Origin: Erwinia sp. SLM-02
Lineage (GTDB): Bacteria; Pseudomonadota; Gammaproteobacteria; Enterobacterales; Enterobacteriaceae
Length of the DNA stretch: 64,000 nt
Assembly: GCF_037450285.1 (NCBI RefSeq)
Contig: NZ_JAQISN010000002.1
Span: 372,001 to 436,000, forward strand
Reading direction: 5' to 3'
This document shows, one piece after another, positions 8,600-18,438 of this stretch. The first letter of the stretch is position 1. Each line of letters begins with the position of its first letter. The notes under the pieces were generated by a model. It searched no databases. It saw nothing but the letters and a program-made list of their open reading frames with translations, and had not been told where the DNA came from. The translations under genes and the position numbers were made by a program.

Positions 8600-8750
8600 G
8601 TTACTCTCTCCCATCCGGACTCTAACCGTCGGCCCCGGAATTACACCGGATCTGCTGTCCTTCAGGAATGACCCTGAAGCGCTCGCGGGCTTTCAGCCGT
8701 AGCTGATTTACCGCCGGTGGGGAATTTCGCCCCGCCCTGAGAATAAGCAG
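8600..8750 (-). promoter_or_regulatory. FMN riboswitch (RFN element) of ribB
   Basis: Read on the minus strand, the leader contains the conserved RFN blocks in order: TCAGGGCGGGGCGAAATTCC, CCCACCGGCGGTAAAT, AGCCCGCGAGCGC, GGTGTAATTCCGGGGCCGAC and GGTTAGAGTCCGGATGGGAG. The variable hairpin (CTTCAGGGTCATTCCTGAAG) is in its normal place. The aptamer ends about 110 bases before the ribB start, leaving room for an expression platform. FMN binding lowers expression of the downstream gene in enterobacteria. Confidence 0.96.
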
Positions 8751-8895
8751 ACTTACTATAACGCTGATAATGAACGCGGGCAACGAACAAAACTGGCAAA
8801 TTTATATCCATTTATTCGCTATGCTCATTTCAGGTTTATCCTTTTCCCCTGAGGGATTACACTTAGAGAAAATTTGCAGCTACCAGGAAGCCGCC

Positions 8896-9240
8896 ATGAT
8901 TGATGCTAAAAAAATTGAACAACTGGCCCGCCAGATCCATGAATCTATGCCAAAAGGTATCCGCGAGTTAGGCGATGATGTGGAAAAGAAGATCCGTCAG
9001 ACTATCCAGGCGCAGCTGACCCGGCTTGATGTGGTCAATCGTGAAGAGTTTGATGTGCAGACTCAGGTGTTGTTGCGCACCCGCGAGAAGCTTGCGGTAC
9101 TTGAACAACGCCTGACGGCGCTGGAGAATCAGTCGACTGCACCCGCTGCCCCGGCCGCAGGAGCTGCAACGGCGCCGGTAACGGCCGCGCCCGCTGCGCA
9201 GGCAGCCTCAGAGCCTGACGATACGAAAGACCCGGCCTGA
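8896..9240 (+). CDS. ubiK: Ubiquinone biosynthesis accessory factor UbiK
   Basis: The 114-residue UbiK (YqiC, BMFP family) is a trimeric coiled-coil protein that assists ubiquinone assembly with UbiJ. The body MIDAKKIEQLARQIHESMPK through VLLRTREKLAVLEQRLTAL matches E. coli UbiK, followed by an Ala/Pro-rich tail of about 30 residues. The ATG at 8896 has a GGAAG site five bases upstream. The longer open frame from 8770 runs through the region just upstream of the riboswitch and does not look like protein. Confidence 0.93.
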   Translation: MIDAKKIEQLARQIHESMPKGIRELGDDVEKKIRQTIQAQLTRLDVVNREEFDVQTQVLLRTREKLAVLEQRLTALENQSTAPAAPAAGAATAPVTAAPAAQAASEPDDTKDPA

Positions 9241-9251
9241 TGCATAAAGAA

Positions 9252-9280
9252 AAAGCTGCCCTCTGAGGCAGCTTTTTTTT
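9252..9280 (+). terminator. Rho-independent terminator of ubiK
   Basis: AAAGCTGCC and GGCAGCTTT form a 9-base stem with a CTCTGA loop, followed by a run of T residues. It lies 11 bases after the ubiK stop and before the convergent hldE. Confidence 0.88.
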
Positions 9281-9323
9281 GCTCTGACGATTGATATCGG
9301 TGCGCTCTGGCAATCGATATCTG

Positions 9324-10754
9324 CTAATTCTTACGATTGATAATCGTCTTAATGATATTGCTGGTTGAGATACCGTCTTCAAAGTTAAGCACGCGTACAT
9401 CACCGCCGTTTGCCCACACTTCTTTGCTACCGGCGATATCCTCTGGCTTGTAGTCACCGCCTTTCACCAGCAGGTCCGGTAGCACTTCAGCAATCAGGCG
9501 CTGCGGCGTGTCTTCTTCAAAGCCCACCACCCAGTCGACCGCTTCCAGCGCGCCCAGCACGATCATCCGGTTGACCAGCGGGTTAACCGGACGGGTTTCC
9601 CCCTTCAGGCGACGAGTAGACGCATCGCTGTTGACCGCCACAATCAGGCGATCGCCCAGCCGGCGGGCATTCGCCAGATAGGAAACGTGCCCGGCATGAA
9701 GAATGTCAAACACGCCGTTAGTCATCACCACGCGCTCGCCGCGCTGACGCGCTTTCGCCACTTCCGCCTTCAGCTGCGCTTCATCCATCACGCCGAAACC
9801 AGACTCGGGACGCGCGTGGATAGCATTTTCCAGCTCAATCGGGGAAACCGTCGATGTGCCCAGTTTGCCGACCACCACGCCCGCTGCCGCATTCGCCAGG
9901 AAGCAGCTTTCCTCCAGGCTGTTGCCCGCCGCCAGCGCCGCCGCCAGCACGCCAATCACCGTATCGCCCGCACCGGTCACATCGAACACTTCCTGCGCCT
10001 GCGTAGGCATATGGAAAGGCTCTTTGCCCGGCTGCAGCAGCGTCATGCCGTTTTCAGAACGGGTCACCAGCAGCGCCGACAGACCGTGCTTTTGCATCAG
10101 CGCCGTTCCCCGCTCGACGATTTCAGCCTCGCTTTTGCACTTACCGACCACGGCTTCAAATTCTGAGAGATTCGGCGTCAGCAGTGTGGCACCGTGATAG
10201 CGGCTGAAATCGGTCCCTTTCGGATCCACCAGCACCGGCACACCGGCATCACGCGCCAGCGCGATCATGGTTTCCACGCTGGTCAGCGCGCCTTTCGCGT
10301 AGTCAGAAAGCACCAGCGCACCAATTTTAGGTAATGCCTGCTGAATGCGCTCATGCATCGGCTCGGGGTTAACCCCTTCAAAACCTTCTTCAAAATCCAG
10401 GCGGATCAGCTGCTGATTACGCGAAAGAACGCGGAGCTTGGTCACGGTGGGGTGGGTTGGCACAGAAACAAAATCACACTGCACGTTAACCCCGGTCAGC
10501 GTCTCGCTCAGCACGCGCGCGGCATCGTCAATGCCGGTCAGTCCAACAAGGCGAGATTCCGCACCGAGAGAAGCGATGTTCATCGCCACGTTAGCCGCGC
10601 CGCCAGGGCGCTCTTCCACGTGTTCAACCTTAACGACCGGCACCGGCGCTTCGGGAGAAATACGGCTGGTTGGCCCGTGCCAGTAACGATCCAGCATCAC
10701 ATCACCCACAACCAGAACACCCGCACGTTTAAAATCAGGCAGTGTAACTTTCAT
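9324..10754 (-). CDS. hldE: Bifunctional heptose 7-phosphate kinase / heptose 1-phosphate adenylyltransferase HldE
   Basis: The 476-residue enzyme makes ADP-heptose for the lipopolysaccharide inner core. The N-terminal PfkB-family kinase domain (about residues 1-320) has the DVTGAGDTVIG signature with the catalytic aspartate. The C-terminal cytidylyltransferase-like domain (from about 344) has GVFDILHAGHVSYL with the HxGH motif. Both activities appear intact. It is 131 bases downstream of glnE on the same strand, as in E. coli. Confidence 0.97.
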   Translation of the reverse strand: MKVTLPDFKRAGVLVVGDVMLDRYWHGPTSRISPEAPVPVVKVEHVEERPGGAANVAMNIASLGAESRLVGLTGIDDAARVLSETLTGVNVQCDFVSVPTHPTVTKLRVLSRNQQLIRLDFEEGFEGVNPEPMHERIQQALPKIGALVLSDYAKGALTSVETMIALARDAGVPVLVDPKGTDFSRYHGATLLTPNLSEFEAVVGKCKSEAEIVERGTALMQKHGLSALLVTRSENGMTLLQPGKEPFHMPTQAQEVFDVTGAGDTVIGVLAAALAAGNSLEESCFLANAAAGVVVGKLGTSTVSPIELENAIHARPESGFGVMDEAQLKAEVAKARQRGERVVMTNGVFDILHAGHVSYLANARRLGDRLIVAVNSDASTRRLKGETRPVNPLVNRMIVLGALEAVDWVVGFEEDTPQRLIAEVLPDLLVKGGDYKPEDIAGSKEVWANGGDVRVLNFEDGISTSNIIKTIINRKN

Positions 10755-10885
10755 TCAGACACTCCACACCAGACGACACAAAAACAGAAAATTCAGGCGC
10801 GCGATAATAGCACATTTGTTGCCGTGCCTGACTATCGCGGCCACGTAGTTCACTTTGCCACCGGACTCACGGTGCGCAGGATGGC

Positions 10886-13720
10886 TCAGTCGCCAAACCA
10901 GATTTGCCAGCTTTGATTAACCTGGGCTTTCTCAGCGGCATAGGCACTCTCTTCCACATGACCCGGCAGCTCCTGCAGCGCCAGATGGTGCAGCGCATCC
11001 CGCAGGGTGACGTAGGCGTGCGTCAGTGCTTTCGCCTGCGTCTCCGCCATTTTGTCACTGTTCGCCAGCAGTTCCAGAATGCGCACATTATCGGACCAGC
11101 GGGTCAGCGTCAGATCCTGTGACGCATAACGTAGGACCAGATATTGCGTAATGAATTCAATATCCGTAATGCCGCCCGCATCCGCCTTGATATCCCAGCG
11201 GCCTTTATGCTTTTGCCCCAGATGCGCGCGCATTTTTTCACGCATCTCCCGGACTTCAATCTTGAGTTTTTCCGCTTCACGCGGCAGCGCCAGGATCCCG
11301 CGACGAATTTCCCCAAAGCGCTGGCTGAGCGCCGTATCACCGTAGACAATGCGGGCGCGAACCAGCGCCTGATGCTCCCAGGTCCAGGCTTCACTGCGCT
11401 GGTATTCATCGAAGGCTTCAAACGTGCTGACCAGCATACCGGCAGCACCCGAGGGGCGCAGACGGGCGTCGACTTCATAAAGAATGCCCGATGAGGTTCG
11501 GGTACTGAACAGGTGCATCACCCGCTGGGCCAGGCGCAGATAGAACTGGCGGCCGTCGATGCTGCGTTCCCCCAGCGTGACCGCTTCCTGAGGACAGTTG
11601 TGCAGGAATACCAGATCCAGATCCGAGCTGTAGCCCAGCTCCCAGCCGCCCAGCTTGCCGTAGCCGACCACGGCAAAGCCACGCTCGCTGTCGCTGGCCA
11701 AATGCGATGGCCGGCCGTAGCGCTGCACCATCATATTCCAGGCCTGCTGCACCACCGCTTCAATCATTGCTTCAGCCAGCCAGGTCAGATGATCGCTGAC
11801 CTTCATCACCGGCAGGGTGCCGGCGATATCCGCAGCGGCAATACGCAGATGCTGCGCCTGTTTAAACTGCCTGAGGGCTTCCAGCTGCTGCTCCTCATCC
11901 TCTTCCGGGATACGCAGCAGATACTGACGAAGCTCGTCGCGATAGGCATCGGTGGCCGTTGGCTGGTAGAGCGTCGCCGGATCAAGCAGCTCATCAAGCA
12001 GCAGGGGATAACGCGCCAGCTGGCTGGCAACCATCGGAGAGGCGGCGCACAGGCGGATCAGATGCTGCAGCGCGCCGTGGAATTCCGTGAGCAGTTCCAG
12101 ATAGGTGGTACGCGTGACCACGCCGAGCAGCAGCGGCGTCAGGCGGCCCAGCGTGATCACCGCGTCATCGCGCGGCACCACCTCGCTGAGCAGACGGGGC
12201 ATCAGCTGGTCGAGCGCCTGGCGACCGCGTGGGCCAATCGTGCGCTTGTCCACATCCATGCGGAAATCGTTGATGGCACGCAGCAGTTGCTGGCACGCTT
12301 CACCGTCCAGATGCGGGACCAGCGGCAGCAGCTCCGCTTCCTCCAGCCGATCCTGCCACAGCACGCCATATTCTCCCGCTTCGCGGTTATCGCCGCTTTC
12401 CGGGGCATCGTCACCAATCAGTTCGTCAAAAATGGCGCGTACCGATACCATATGCTCGTCCAGGCGGTGATGCAGCGCCGCCCAGTCGGCAAACCCCATC
12501 GCCCAGGCCAGGCGTGCGCGATCCAGCTCACTGGCCGGCAGCGTCTGCGTCTGTTCATCGTTGATACTCTGCAGCAGGTTTTCCAGCCGCCGCAGGAACA
12601 GATACGCGTCGTGCAGCTGGGTAACCTGCTGCTGCGACAGTAAATTCAGTTCGCTGATTGATTTGAGGGTAGGCAGCAGCGAACGCAGCTGCAGCGATCG
12701 TTCACGACCGCCGCGGATCAGCTGGAAGACCTGGACAATAAACTCGATTTCGCGGATACCGCCAGCACCCAGCTTGATGTTATCCGTCAGCCCGCGTCGG
12801 CGTACCTCGCGCGCGATCATCGCCTTCATGTTGCGCAGAGACTGGATCACGCTGAAATCGATATAGCGACGGAAGACGAACGGGCGCAGCATCTGCCGCA
12901 GCTCCTGGCTCCAGCGATCGTCGCCGCCGCCCATCAGCCGGGCTTTGACCATCGCGTAGCGTTCCCAGTCACGGCCCTGCTCCTGGTAATAATCTTCCAG
13001 CGCTGCGAAGCTCAGCACCAGCGGGCCGCTGTCGCCGAAGGGGCGAAGCCGCATATCCACGCGGTAAACGAAGCCGTCAACGGTCGGCTGATCGAGCACT
13101 TTAATCAGCCGCTGGCCCAGGCGGGTAAAGAACTGGGCGTTATCCAGCTCGCGCCGTCCGCCCTGCGTCACGCCGTTTTCCGGCCAGGTAAAAATCAAAT
13201 CGATATCGGAAGAGAAATTCAGCTCACCGCCGCCCAGTTTCCCCATCCCGAGGATCAGCAGCGGCTGCGGTTCTCCGGCGGCGTTGACCGGCGTGCCAAA
13301 ATCCTTGCAGCAGGCGTGCCACAGCCAGTCGCGGGCAGCCACGATCAGGATTTCCGCCAGTTCGCTCAGCTGCGTTAAGGTTTGTTCGGTGCTGCTGGTC
13401 GCCAGGGTTTGCATCCAGGCAATGCGCGTCAGCATATGGCGGCGGAAAAGCCGCAGCTCGCGCATCAGCGTATTTTCGTCCACCACCGGGGCCAGCCGCT
13501 CTGCCAGCCACGCGGCATAGTGCTGCCACTCGTCGGCAAGCGGCGGCTGCGTTTGCAGCCGTTGCCACCATTCGGGATGCTTCGCCAGGTTATCGTTAAC
13601 GAAGTCACTGAACGCCAGCACGGACTGCTGCTGTGGCGTAGCGCCGTCCGGCAGGGGATCGATAACGGCGATCTGTTGAGCCAGCAAGGATGGCAGCGGC
13701 TGTGATAGTAAAGGCACCAT
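10886..13720 (-). CDS. glnE: Glutamine synthetase adenylyltransferase / deadenylase GlnE
   Basis: The 944-residue bifunctional nucleotidyltransferase attaches and removes AMP on glutamine synthetase in response to PII. The two catalytic domains carry parallel motifs: GMGKLGGGELNFSSDIDLIF in the N-terminal deadenylylase half and GYGKLGGWELGYSSDLDLVF in the C-terminal adenylylase half. The ATG at 13720 (MVPLLSQPLP) has GGGAG six bases upstream and is preferred to the in-frame ATG at 13741. It lies between ygiF and hldE on the minus strand. Confidence 0.96.
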   Translation of the reverse strand: MVPLLSQPLPSLLAQQIAVIDPLPDGATPQQQSVLAFSDFVNDNLAKHPEWWQRLQTQPPLADEWQHYAAWLAERLAPVVDENTLMRELRLFRRHMLTRIAWMQTLATSSTEQTLTQLSELAEILIVAARDWLWHACCKDFGTPVNAAGEPQPLLILGMGKLGGGELNFSSDIDLIFTWPENGVTQGGRRELDNAQFFTRLGQRLIKVLDQPTVDGFVYRVDMRLRPFGDSGPLVLSFAALEDYYQEQGRDWERYAMVKARLMGGGDDRWSQELRQMLRPFVFRRYIDFSVIQSLRNMKAMIAREVRRRGLTDNIKLGAGGIREIEFIVQVFQLIRGGRERSLQLRSLLPTLKSISELNLLSQQQVTQLHDAYLFLRRLENLLQSINDEQTQTLPASELDRARLAWAMGFADWAALHHRLDEHMVSVRAIFDELIGDDAPESGDNREAGEYGVLWQDRLEEAELLPLVPHLDGEACQQLLRAINDFRMDVDKRTIGPRGRQALDQLMPRLLSEVVPRDDAVITLGRLTPLLLGVVTRTTYLELLTEFHGALQHLIRLCAASPMVASQLARYPLLLDELLDPATLYQPTATDAYRDELRQYLLRIPEEDEEQQLEALRQFKQAQHLRIAAADIAGTLPVMKVSDHLTWLAEAMIEAVVQQAWNMMVQRYGRPSHLASDSERGFAVVGYGKLGGWELGYSSDLDLVFLHNCPQEAVTLGERSIDGRQFYLRLAQRVMHLFSTRTSSGILYEVDARLRPSGAAGMLVSTFEAFDEYQRSEAWTWEHQALVRARIVYGDTALSQRFGEIRRGILALPREAEKLKIEVREMREKMRAHLGQKHKGRWDIKADAGGITDIEFITQYLVLRYASQDLTLTRWSDNVRILELLANSDKMAETQAKALTHAYVTLRDALHHLALQELPGHVEESAYAAEKAQVNQSWQIWFGD

Positions 13721-13824
13721 AAACACTCCCTGATTAATCACCCCTGATTCTCAGGCTCCAGGGGCGTTGGCTGCCATCCTGCAACACACAATCAACGGGC
13801 ATGGAAAATAAGCGTTTCTACAAC

Positions 13825-15129
13825 TCAGGCGTTACCGTTTTTCCAGAATACCGGCTGCTTCAAGGCCTGGCGACGATGACCATCCAGCCAGACATCCTGC
13901 CGATCGATAATGGCCTGACGCAGCAGCTGCCAGTTGCCCAGCCACGTGTTCACGGCGGCATCGTCATAGCTGCCGGCCAGGAGATGTACGGCGAGCTGCT
14001 GGCGATGGAGGCGCGTCAGCTTATCCTGATATTCATTCAGCTGATTAACCTGGCCGAAGGTTTCCTTAAGGTCGGCGGAAATGCGGCCCAGCATAATATC
14101 GGTGAAGCGCTTAAAGGAGCCCTGCAGTTTGGCATCGGTTTTCTGATCGATAAAATCACGCCAGCGCGCCGTTGCAATCCAGGTAGTCAGCGCCAGCTGC
14201 GTTTCCAGCCAGAGCGGACTGAAGCAGATGGACACCGCATCCAGATCGTCTTCCAGCAGTGCGCCTTCCAGCTCGGTGAGCCGCTGGCGCAGATCGCTGC
14301 TGGCCTTACGCGGCACCAGCGCGCCGTACAGGGAAAATGCCTGGCGCAGCGTTTCCAGCGCATCCTGAATTTCACCCAGCGCCTCAGCGTTGCCGCGCAG
14401 CCACAGCTCTTCATGATACTGCCACTGGCTGAGCGCCAGCAGGAAAGCGGCCTGCATCCCCTGCTCAACGGTTGCCTTAGGTTTAACCTTAAGCAGCGGA
14501 ACCGGGCGCAGTTTACGGGGTGGGTTCCCTTTCGCCAGCGCGTAGCCGCGCGCGGCTTTACTCAAGCTTCCCAGACGCAGGCCGCCCATTTTTGCCAGCT
14601 CGGCGGCAAAGGCCAGAAGATCGTCACGGTGGCCGCTTTTCAGCTCCAGCTCAATTTCATGCAGGGGTTCACTCAGATCCCCGGCGCTGACTTCACCGAG
14701 ATCGAAAGCCACTTCAATTTCGCTTTCCAGGTAGCTCACCACCCACTTTTCGCGCACGAAGTTCGTGCTGAACAGCGGATTCAGCTGCTGCTGCAGGGCA
14801 TCAAGATCGGTTCCCTGAGGCCAGACGTCCGCGGGAAGCTGGTGAATATCCAGTACCGGCTCTTTCAGTGCGACGTTGTATTCCGGCCGCTGGTGCAGGC
14901 CACCAATGGTCTGCCCGGCCGTTTTCAGCGTCATCTCGAAACTGTCACCAAAACCCCGGATGCGCAGGCCCATATCCCAGCTGCGCAGCTGGCCGTTGGC
15001 GGTTTCGAAGTAGGTGTTACTCAGCTTCTGTCCGGCGGTGTGTACATGAGGCCAGAGAGCCAGCTGGCTGGCGAGTTTTGTCGCGGCATCGGCGGTGGTA
15101 ATGAACTTTAGCTCGATTTCGATGGTCAT
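13825..15129 (-). CDS. ygiF: Inorganic triphosphatase YgiF (CYTH-CHAD)
   Basis: The 434-residue protein has an N-terminal CYTH triphosphate-tunnel domain with the EIELK signature (E4, E6, K8) and a C-terminal CHAD helical domain (about 220-434) rich in histidine and arginine. The E. coli homolog hydrolyses inorganic triphosphate. It is upstream of glnE with a 104-base gap on the same strand and diverges from ygiM. Confidence 0.93.
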   Translation of the reverse strand: MTIEIELKFITTADAATKLASQLALWPHVHTAGQKLSNTYFETANGQLRSWDMGLRIRGFGDSFEMTLKTAGQTIGGLHQRPEYNVALKEPVLDIHQLPADVWPQGTDLDALQQQLNPLFSTNFVREKWVVSYLESEIEVAFDLGEVSAGDLSEPLHEIELELKSGHRDDLLAFAAELAKMGGLRLGSLSKAARGYALAKGNPPRKLRPVPLLKVKPKATVEQGMQAAFLLALSQWQYHEELWLRGNAEALGEIQDALETLRQAFSLYGALVPRKASSDLRQRLTELEGALLEDDLDAVSICFSPLWLETQLALTTWIATARWRDFIDQKTDAKLQGSFKRFTDIMLGRISADLKETFGQVNQLNEYQDKLTRLHRQQLAVHLLAGSYDDAAVNTWLGNWQLLRQAIIDRQDVWLDGHRRQALKQPVFWKNGNA

Positions 15130-15435
15130 AGTGTCTTATCTAAATGATTACCGGCACGGTAAATGGTGGTAGTGTTTGATAATACCCGCAAATTTCCCGA
15201 TAGCGCAGAAAGAGCTGGTTCAGCCACTGCAAAACGGCGGGTCACTTACGGATCATCGCACCTGTGATATCAAGAAGAGTAATGCACAAGCAGCAGGGAT
15301 GTCTCTGCTTTATTACGCTTTCGCGCGTTGCCTCCCATGTCGCCTGAGATCAGGATAGTTCTCATTCTGCTTTCCACGAGGCCGCTCCAGACTGTGTTGC
15401 TACTTTTGTCCAGTACTTATGCAAAAAGAGTTCGA
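15130..15435. other. ygiF-ygiM divergent intergenic region
   Basis: The 306 bases between the divergent ygiF and ygiM starts must hold both promoters. I see no confident operator, RNA gene or repeat in it. The open frame entering ygiM from 15328 is not supported as coding. Confidence 0.6.
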
Positions 15436-16056
15436 ATGAAAAAAACTCACATTATTGGCCTGACTTTTCTGGCTTTTAGCGCCGTAGCTAACGTGCATGC
15501 TGAAGAAAAACGTTACATTTCCGACGAACTCTCGACCTGGGTTCGCAGCGGTCCCGGTAATGACTACCGTCTGATCGGCACGCTGAACGCCGGGGAAGAA
15601 GTCACCCTGCTGCAGTCTAACGAGAACAGTAAATATGGACAGATCCGTGACTCGCAGGGCAGGACAACCTGGATCCCACTGAGCCAGCTCAGTGAACAGC
15701 CCAGCCTGCGCTCCCGCGTTCCGGAACTGGAACAGCAGGTCAAAGATCTTACCGCCAAACTGGCGAATATCGACGGTAGCTGGAATCAACGCACGGCAGA
15801 AATGCAGAAAAAAGTGGCGGGCAGCGACGATGCGATTAACACCCTGAAGGGTGAAAATCAGCAGCTGAAGAACCAGTTAGTGGTCGCCAGTAAAAAGGTG
15901 GATGCCGCAAACGTTCAGTTGGATGATAAACAGCGCACCATCATTATGCAGTGGTTTATGTACGGCGGCGGCGTTGCCGGATTCGGCCTGCTGCTGGGTC
16001 TGCTGCTACCGCATATGCTGCCGCGCAGGAAGAAAAACGACCGCTGGATGAACTAA
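15436..16056 (+). CDS. ygiM: SH3-domain membrane protein YgiM
   Basis: The 206-residue inner-membrane protein has a cleavable-looking signal peptide (ANVHA then EEKRYIS), a bacterial SH3 domain (about 25-90, TWVRSGPGNDYRLIGTLNAG), a coiled coil (about 95-165), and one C-terminal membrane helix (about 172-194) followed by a basic tail RRKKNDRWMN. The start at 15436 gives the same length as E. coli YgiM. It is the usual upstream neighbour of cca. Its function is poorly defined; an envelope role is inferred from the topology. Confidence 0.92.
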   Translation: MKKTHIIGLTFLAFSAVANVHAEEKRYISDELSTWVRSGPGNDYRLIGTLNAGEEVTLLQSNENSKYGQIRDSQGRTTWIPLSQLSEQPSLRSRVPELEQQVKDLTAKLANIDGSWNQRTAEMQKKVAGSDDAINTLKGENQQLKNQLVVASKKVDAANVQLDDKQRTIIMQWFMYGGGVAGFGLLLGLLLPHMLPRRKKNDRWMN

Positions 16057-16204
16057 CCGTCCCGATTTGGCCAGAGGGTATCCGTGGATGCCCCCTTTCG
16101 CATACCTGCAATTTGGCATCCCTCCCGGCGGATGTTGTAGTATTACGGCTTACTATAAAAAAATGCTTTCCCTCTGACCTGACGTTTTATTCTGGAGATG
16201 TGCA

Positions 16205-17425
16205 GTGAAAACATACCTTGTCGGTGGCGCGGTCCGTGACGGACTGCTGAATTTGCCGCTGAAAGATAAAGACTGGGTGGTGGTCGGCGCTACCCCCGAG
16301 CAGATGCTTGCGCTGGGCTATTCCCAGGTCGGGCGTGATTTCCCGGTTTTCCTCCATCCAGAAAGCCATGAGGAATATGCGCTGGCGCGCACCGAGCGTA
16401 AGTCAGGCAATGGCTATACCGGGTTTGTCTGCTATTCAGCACCCGACGTGACGCTGGAGCAGGATCTGGCGCGCCGCGATTTGACCATCAACGCCATTGC
16501 ACAAGATGCCGACGGCCGGTACTACGACCCTTATAACGGTCGTGCTGATATAGATCAGCGCATTCTGCGCCACGTTTCCGCCGCGTTTAATGAAGACCCG
16601 CTGCGCGTGCTGCGCGTCGCGCGATTTGCCGCGCGCTTTGCCCATCTTAACTTTCGCATCGCAGAAGAAACGCTGGAACTGATGCGTTCCATGACCCACA
16701 GCGGCGAGCTGAATCACCTGACGGCGGAACGCGTGTGGAAGGAGACGGAAAGCGCGCTGCTGACCCGTAATCCACAGGTCTTTTTCCAGGTGCTGCGCGA
16801 CTGCGGTGCGCTCGCCGTTTTATTCCCCGAGCTGGACAATCTTTACGGCGTGCCGGCCCCAGCGAAATGGCATCCGGAAATCGACAGCGGCATTCACTCG
16901 CTGATGACGCTGGCGATGGCCGCGCATCTGAGCCCCGAGCTGGACGTTCGCTTCGCCACGCTGTTCCACGATGTCGGCAAGGCACTGACATTGCCCGAGA
17001 AATGGCCCAGCCACCACGGTCACGGACCGGCTGGCGTACCGCTGGTTGCCGCCCTGTGTGAGCGCCTGCGCGTGCCAAATCACGTTCGCGATCTTGCTCT
17101 GCTGGTGACTGAATTCCACGATCTCGTTCACACCATTCAGAACCATTCAGCCGCAACGCTGGTCAACCTGTTCGACAGGCTTGATGCCTGGCGTAAGCCG
17201 CACCGCGTTGAGCAGATTGCGCTGACCAGTGAAGCCGATGCGCGCGGCAGGAGCGGGTTTGAAAATAACCCCTATCCGCAGGGAACCTATCTGCGGGAAG
17301 CATTCAGAATTGTGTCAGAGGTGCCTACGCGCGATGTGGTCGCGGCCGGATTTAAAGGTGCAGAAGTGAGGGAAGAACTGACGCGCAGACGTATTGCGGC
17401 GCTGGAGGCCTGGCAGGCGCAGTAA
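16205..17425 (+). CDS. cca: CCA tRNA nucleotidyltransferase
   Basis: The 406-residue multifunctional enzyme adds or repairs the 3' CCA of tRNAs. The class II nucleotidyltransferase motifs are GGAVRD, DKDW (metal-binding D21 and D23) and ARRDLTINAIA. A C-terminal HD domain (FHDVGK, about residue 255) marks the gamma-proteobacterial form with phosphatase and phosphodiesterase activity. The start codon is GTG at 16205, as in E. coli, with GGAGATG just ahead. Confidence 0.97.
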   Translation: MKTYLVGGAVRDGLLNLPLKDKDWVVVGATPEQMLALGYSQVGRDFPVFLHPESHEEYALARTERKSGNGYTGFVCYSAPDVTLEQDLARRDLTINAIAQDADGRYYDPYNGRADIDQRILRHVSAAFNEDPLRVLRVARFAARFAHLNFRIAEETLELMRSMTHSGELNHLTAERVWKETESALLTRNPQVFFQVLRDCGALAVLFPELDNLYGVPAPAKWHPEIDSGIHSLMTLAMAAHLSPELDVRFATLFHDVGKALTLPEKWPSHHGHGPAGVPLVAALCERLRVPNHVRDLALLVTEFHDLVHTIQNHSAATLVNLFDRLDAWRKPHRVEQIALTSEADARGRSGFENNPYPQGTYLREAFRIVSEVPTRDVVAAGFKGAEVREELTRRRIAALEAWQAQ

Positions 17426-17449
17426 GGGCGGATCGTCACGACCCGCCCT
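17425..17449. terminator. Possible bidirectional terminator between cca and uppP
   Basis: AGGGCGG and CCGCCCT form a stem with a partly self-complementary interior in the short gap between the convergent genes. It overlaps the last base of cca. No strong T run follows on either strand, so terminator function is uncertain. Confidence 0.4.
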
Positions 17450-17457
17450 GTTATGAC

Positions 17458-18279
17458 TTACAGCACAAACACCGCGTATACGGCAGCGGCGATAATAAAG
17501 CGGTAGATTGCGAACGGAATAAACGAGATCCGTTTGATGATATGCAGGAAGCTCTTGATAGCAATCAGCGCCACGATAAAGGCGGTGACGAATCCGACCG
17601 CAAACATCGGCAGATCGGCGAGGCTCAGGAAGCCCATGCTTTTGTAGAGATCCAGCGCGGTGGCGCCCATCATCATCGGTACAGCCAGCAGGAACGAGAA
17701 CTCCGATGCGGCATAGCGGCTTACGCCCATCAGCATACCGCCGGAGATGGTTGCACCCGAACGGGAAAAACCGGGCCACAGCGCCAGACACTGGAAGCAG
17801 CCGATGATGAAGGCCTGGCGATAGGTGATATCATCCACGCCCACCGCTTTTGGCTGTTTTGGCTTCAGCAGTTCAGCGGCGATCAGCAAAACGCCGCCAA
17901 CCACCAGCGCATACATCACGTTTACCGGGTTAAACAGCGTTTTAATCTTATCGTGCAGCAGCAGGCCGATAACCACTGCCGGTACCATACCCAGCAGGAT
18001 GTGGATCAGCGTCAAATGGCCGGTGCCGGTCCCTTCATGCTTAACTTCACCGAAGTGAATGCCAATCAGACCAAATAAACGACGCCAGAACATCACGACT
18101 ACGGCCAGAATCGAGCCCAGTTGGATAACGACTTCGAAAGTTTCCGCTTTCTCTCCCTCAAACCCCAGCAGATGACCCACAATGATCATATGTCCGGTAG
18201 ATGAAACGGGGAGAAACTCCGTTAACCCCTCAACTATCCCTAGTATCGCTGCAACCCATAGCTGATGAATATCTGCCAT
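17458..18279 (-). CDS. uppP: Undecaprenyl-diphosphatase UppP (BacA)
   Basis: The 273-residue polytopic inner-membrane enzyme recycles undecaprenyl pyrophosphate to the monophosphate carrier used in peptidoglycan and O-antigen synthesis; overproduction gives bacitracin resistance. The signature EGLTEFLPVSSTGH is at 17-30, and the second conserved RSGATISGGMLMG loop is present. The ATG at 18279 is used; the preceding codon TTG at 18282 is in frame, but the AGGTAA site fits the ATG. Confidence 0.96.
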   Translation of the reverse strand: MADIHQLWVAAILGIVEGLTEFLPVSSTGHMIIVGHLLGFEGEKAETFEVVIQLGSILAVVVMFWRRLFGLIGIHFGEVKHEGTGTGHLTLIHILLGMVPAVVIGLLLHDKIKTLFNPVNVMYALVVGGVLLIAAELLKPKQPKAVGVDDITYRQAFIIGCFQCLALWPGFSRSGATISGGMLMGVSRYAASEFSFLLAVPMMMGATALDLYKSMGFLSLADLPMFAVGFVTAFIVALIAIKSFLHIIKRISFIPFAIYRFIIAAAVYAVFVL

Positions 18280-18438
18280 CAAATTACCTTTAGCCCTATA
18301 AAATCAATAAAATGGCGGTCGCCAACGCGCCCGCCAATCAGCCCTGAATCTACTTAAAAATCCAGGATCACCCTAAGTCGCAACTTATGACAAACCTTAC
18401 TGTGATTTGGTTTCATTGTGATGGCAATCACATTGAAT

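Noticed and set aside
8770..8895. N-terminal extension of ubiK
   Set aside because: The extra 42 codons are not conserved in the family, and the ATG at 8896 has a proper ribosome-binding site.
11513..12643. 376-codon plus-strand ORF
   Set aside because: It is antisense to glnE and shows no family signature.
13801..15111. 436-codon plus-strand ORF
   Set aside because: It lies fully antisense to ygiF, whose CYTH and CHAD domains are intact; no recognisable protein features on the plus strand.
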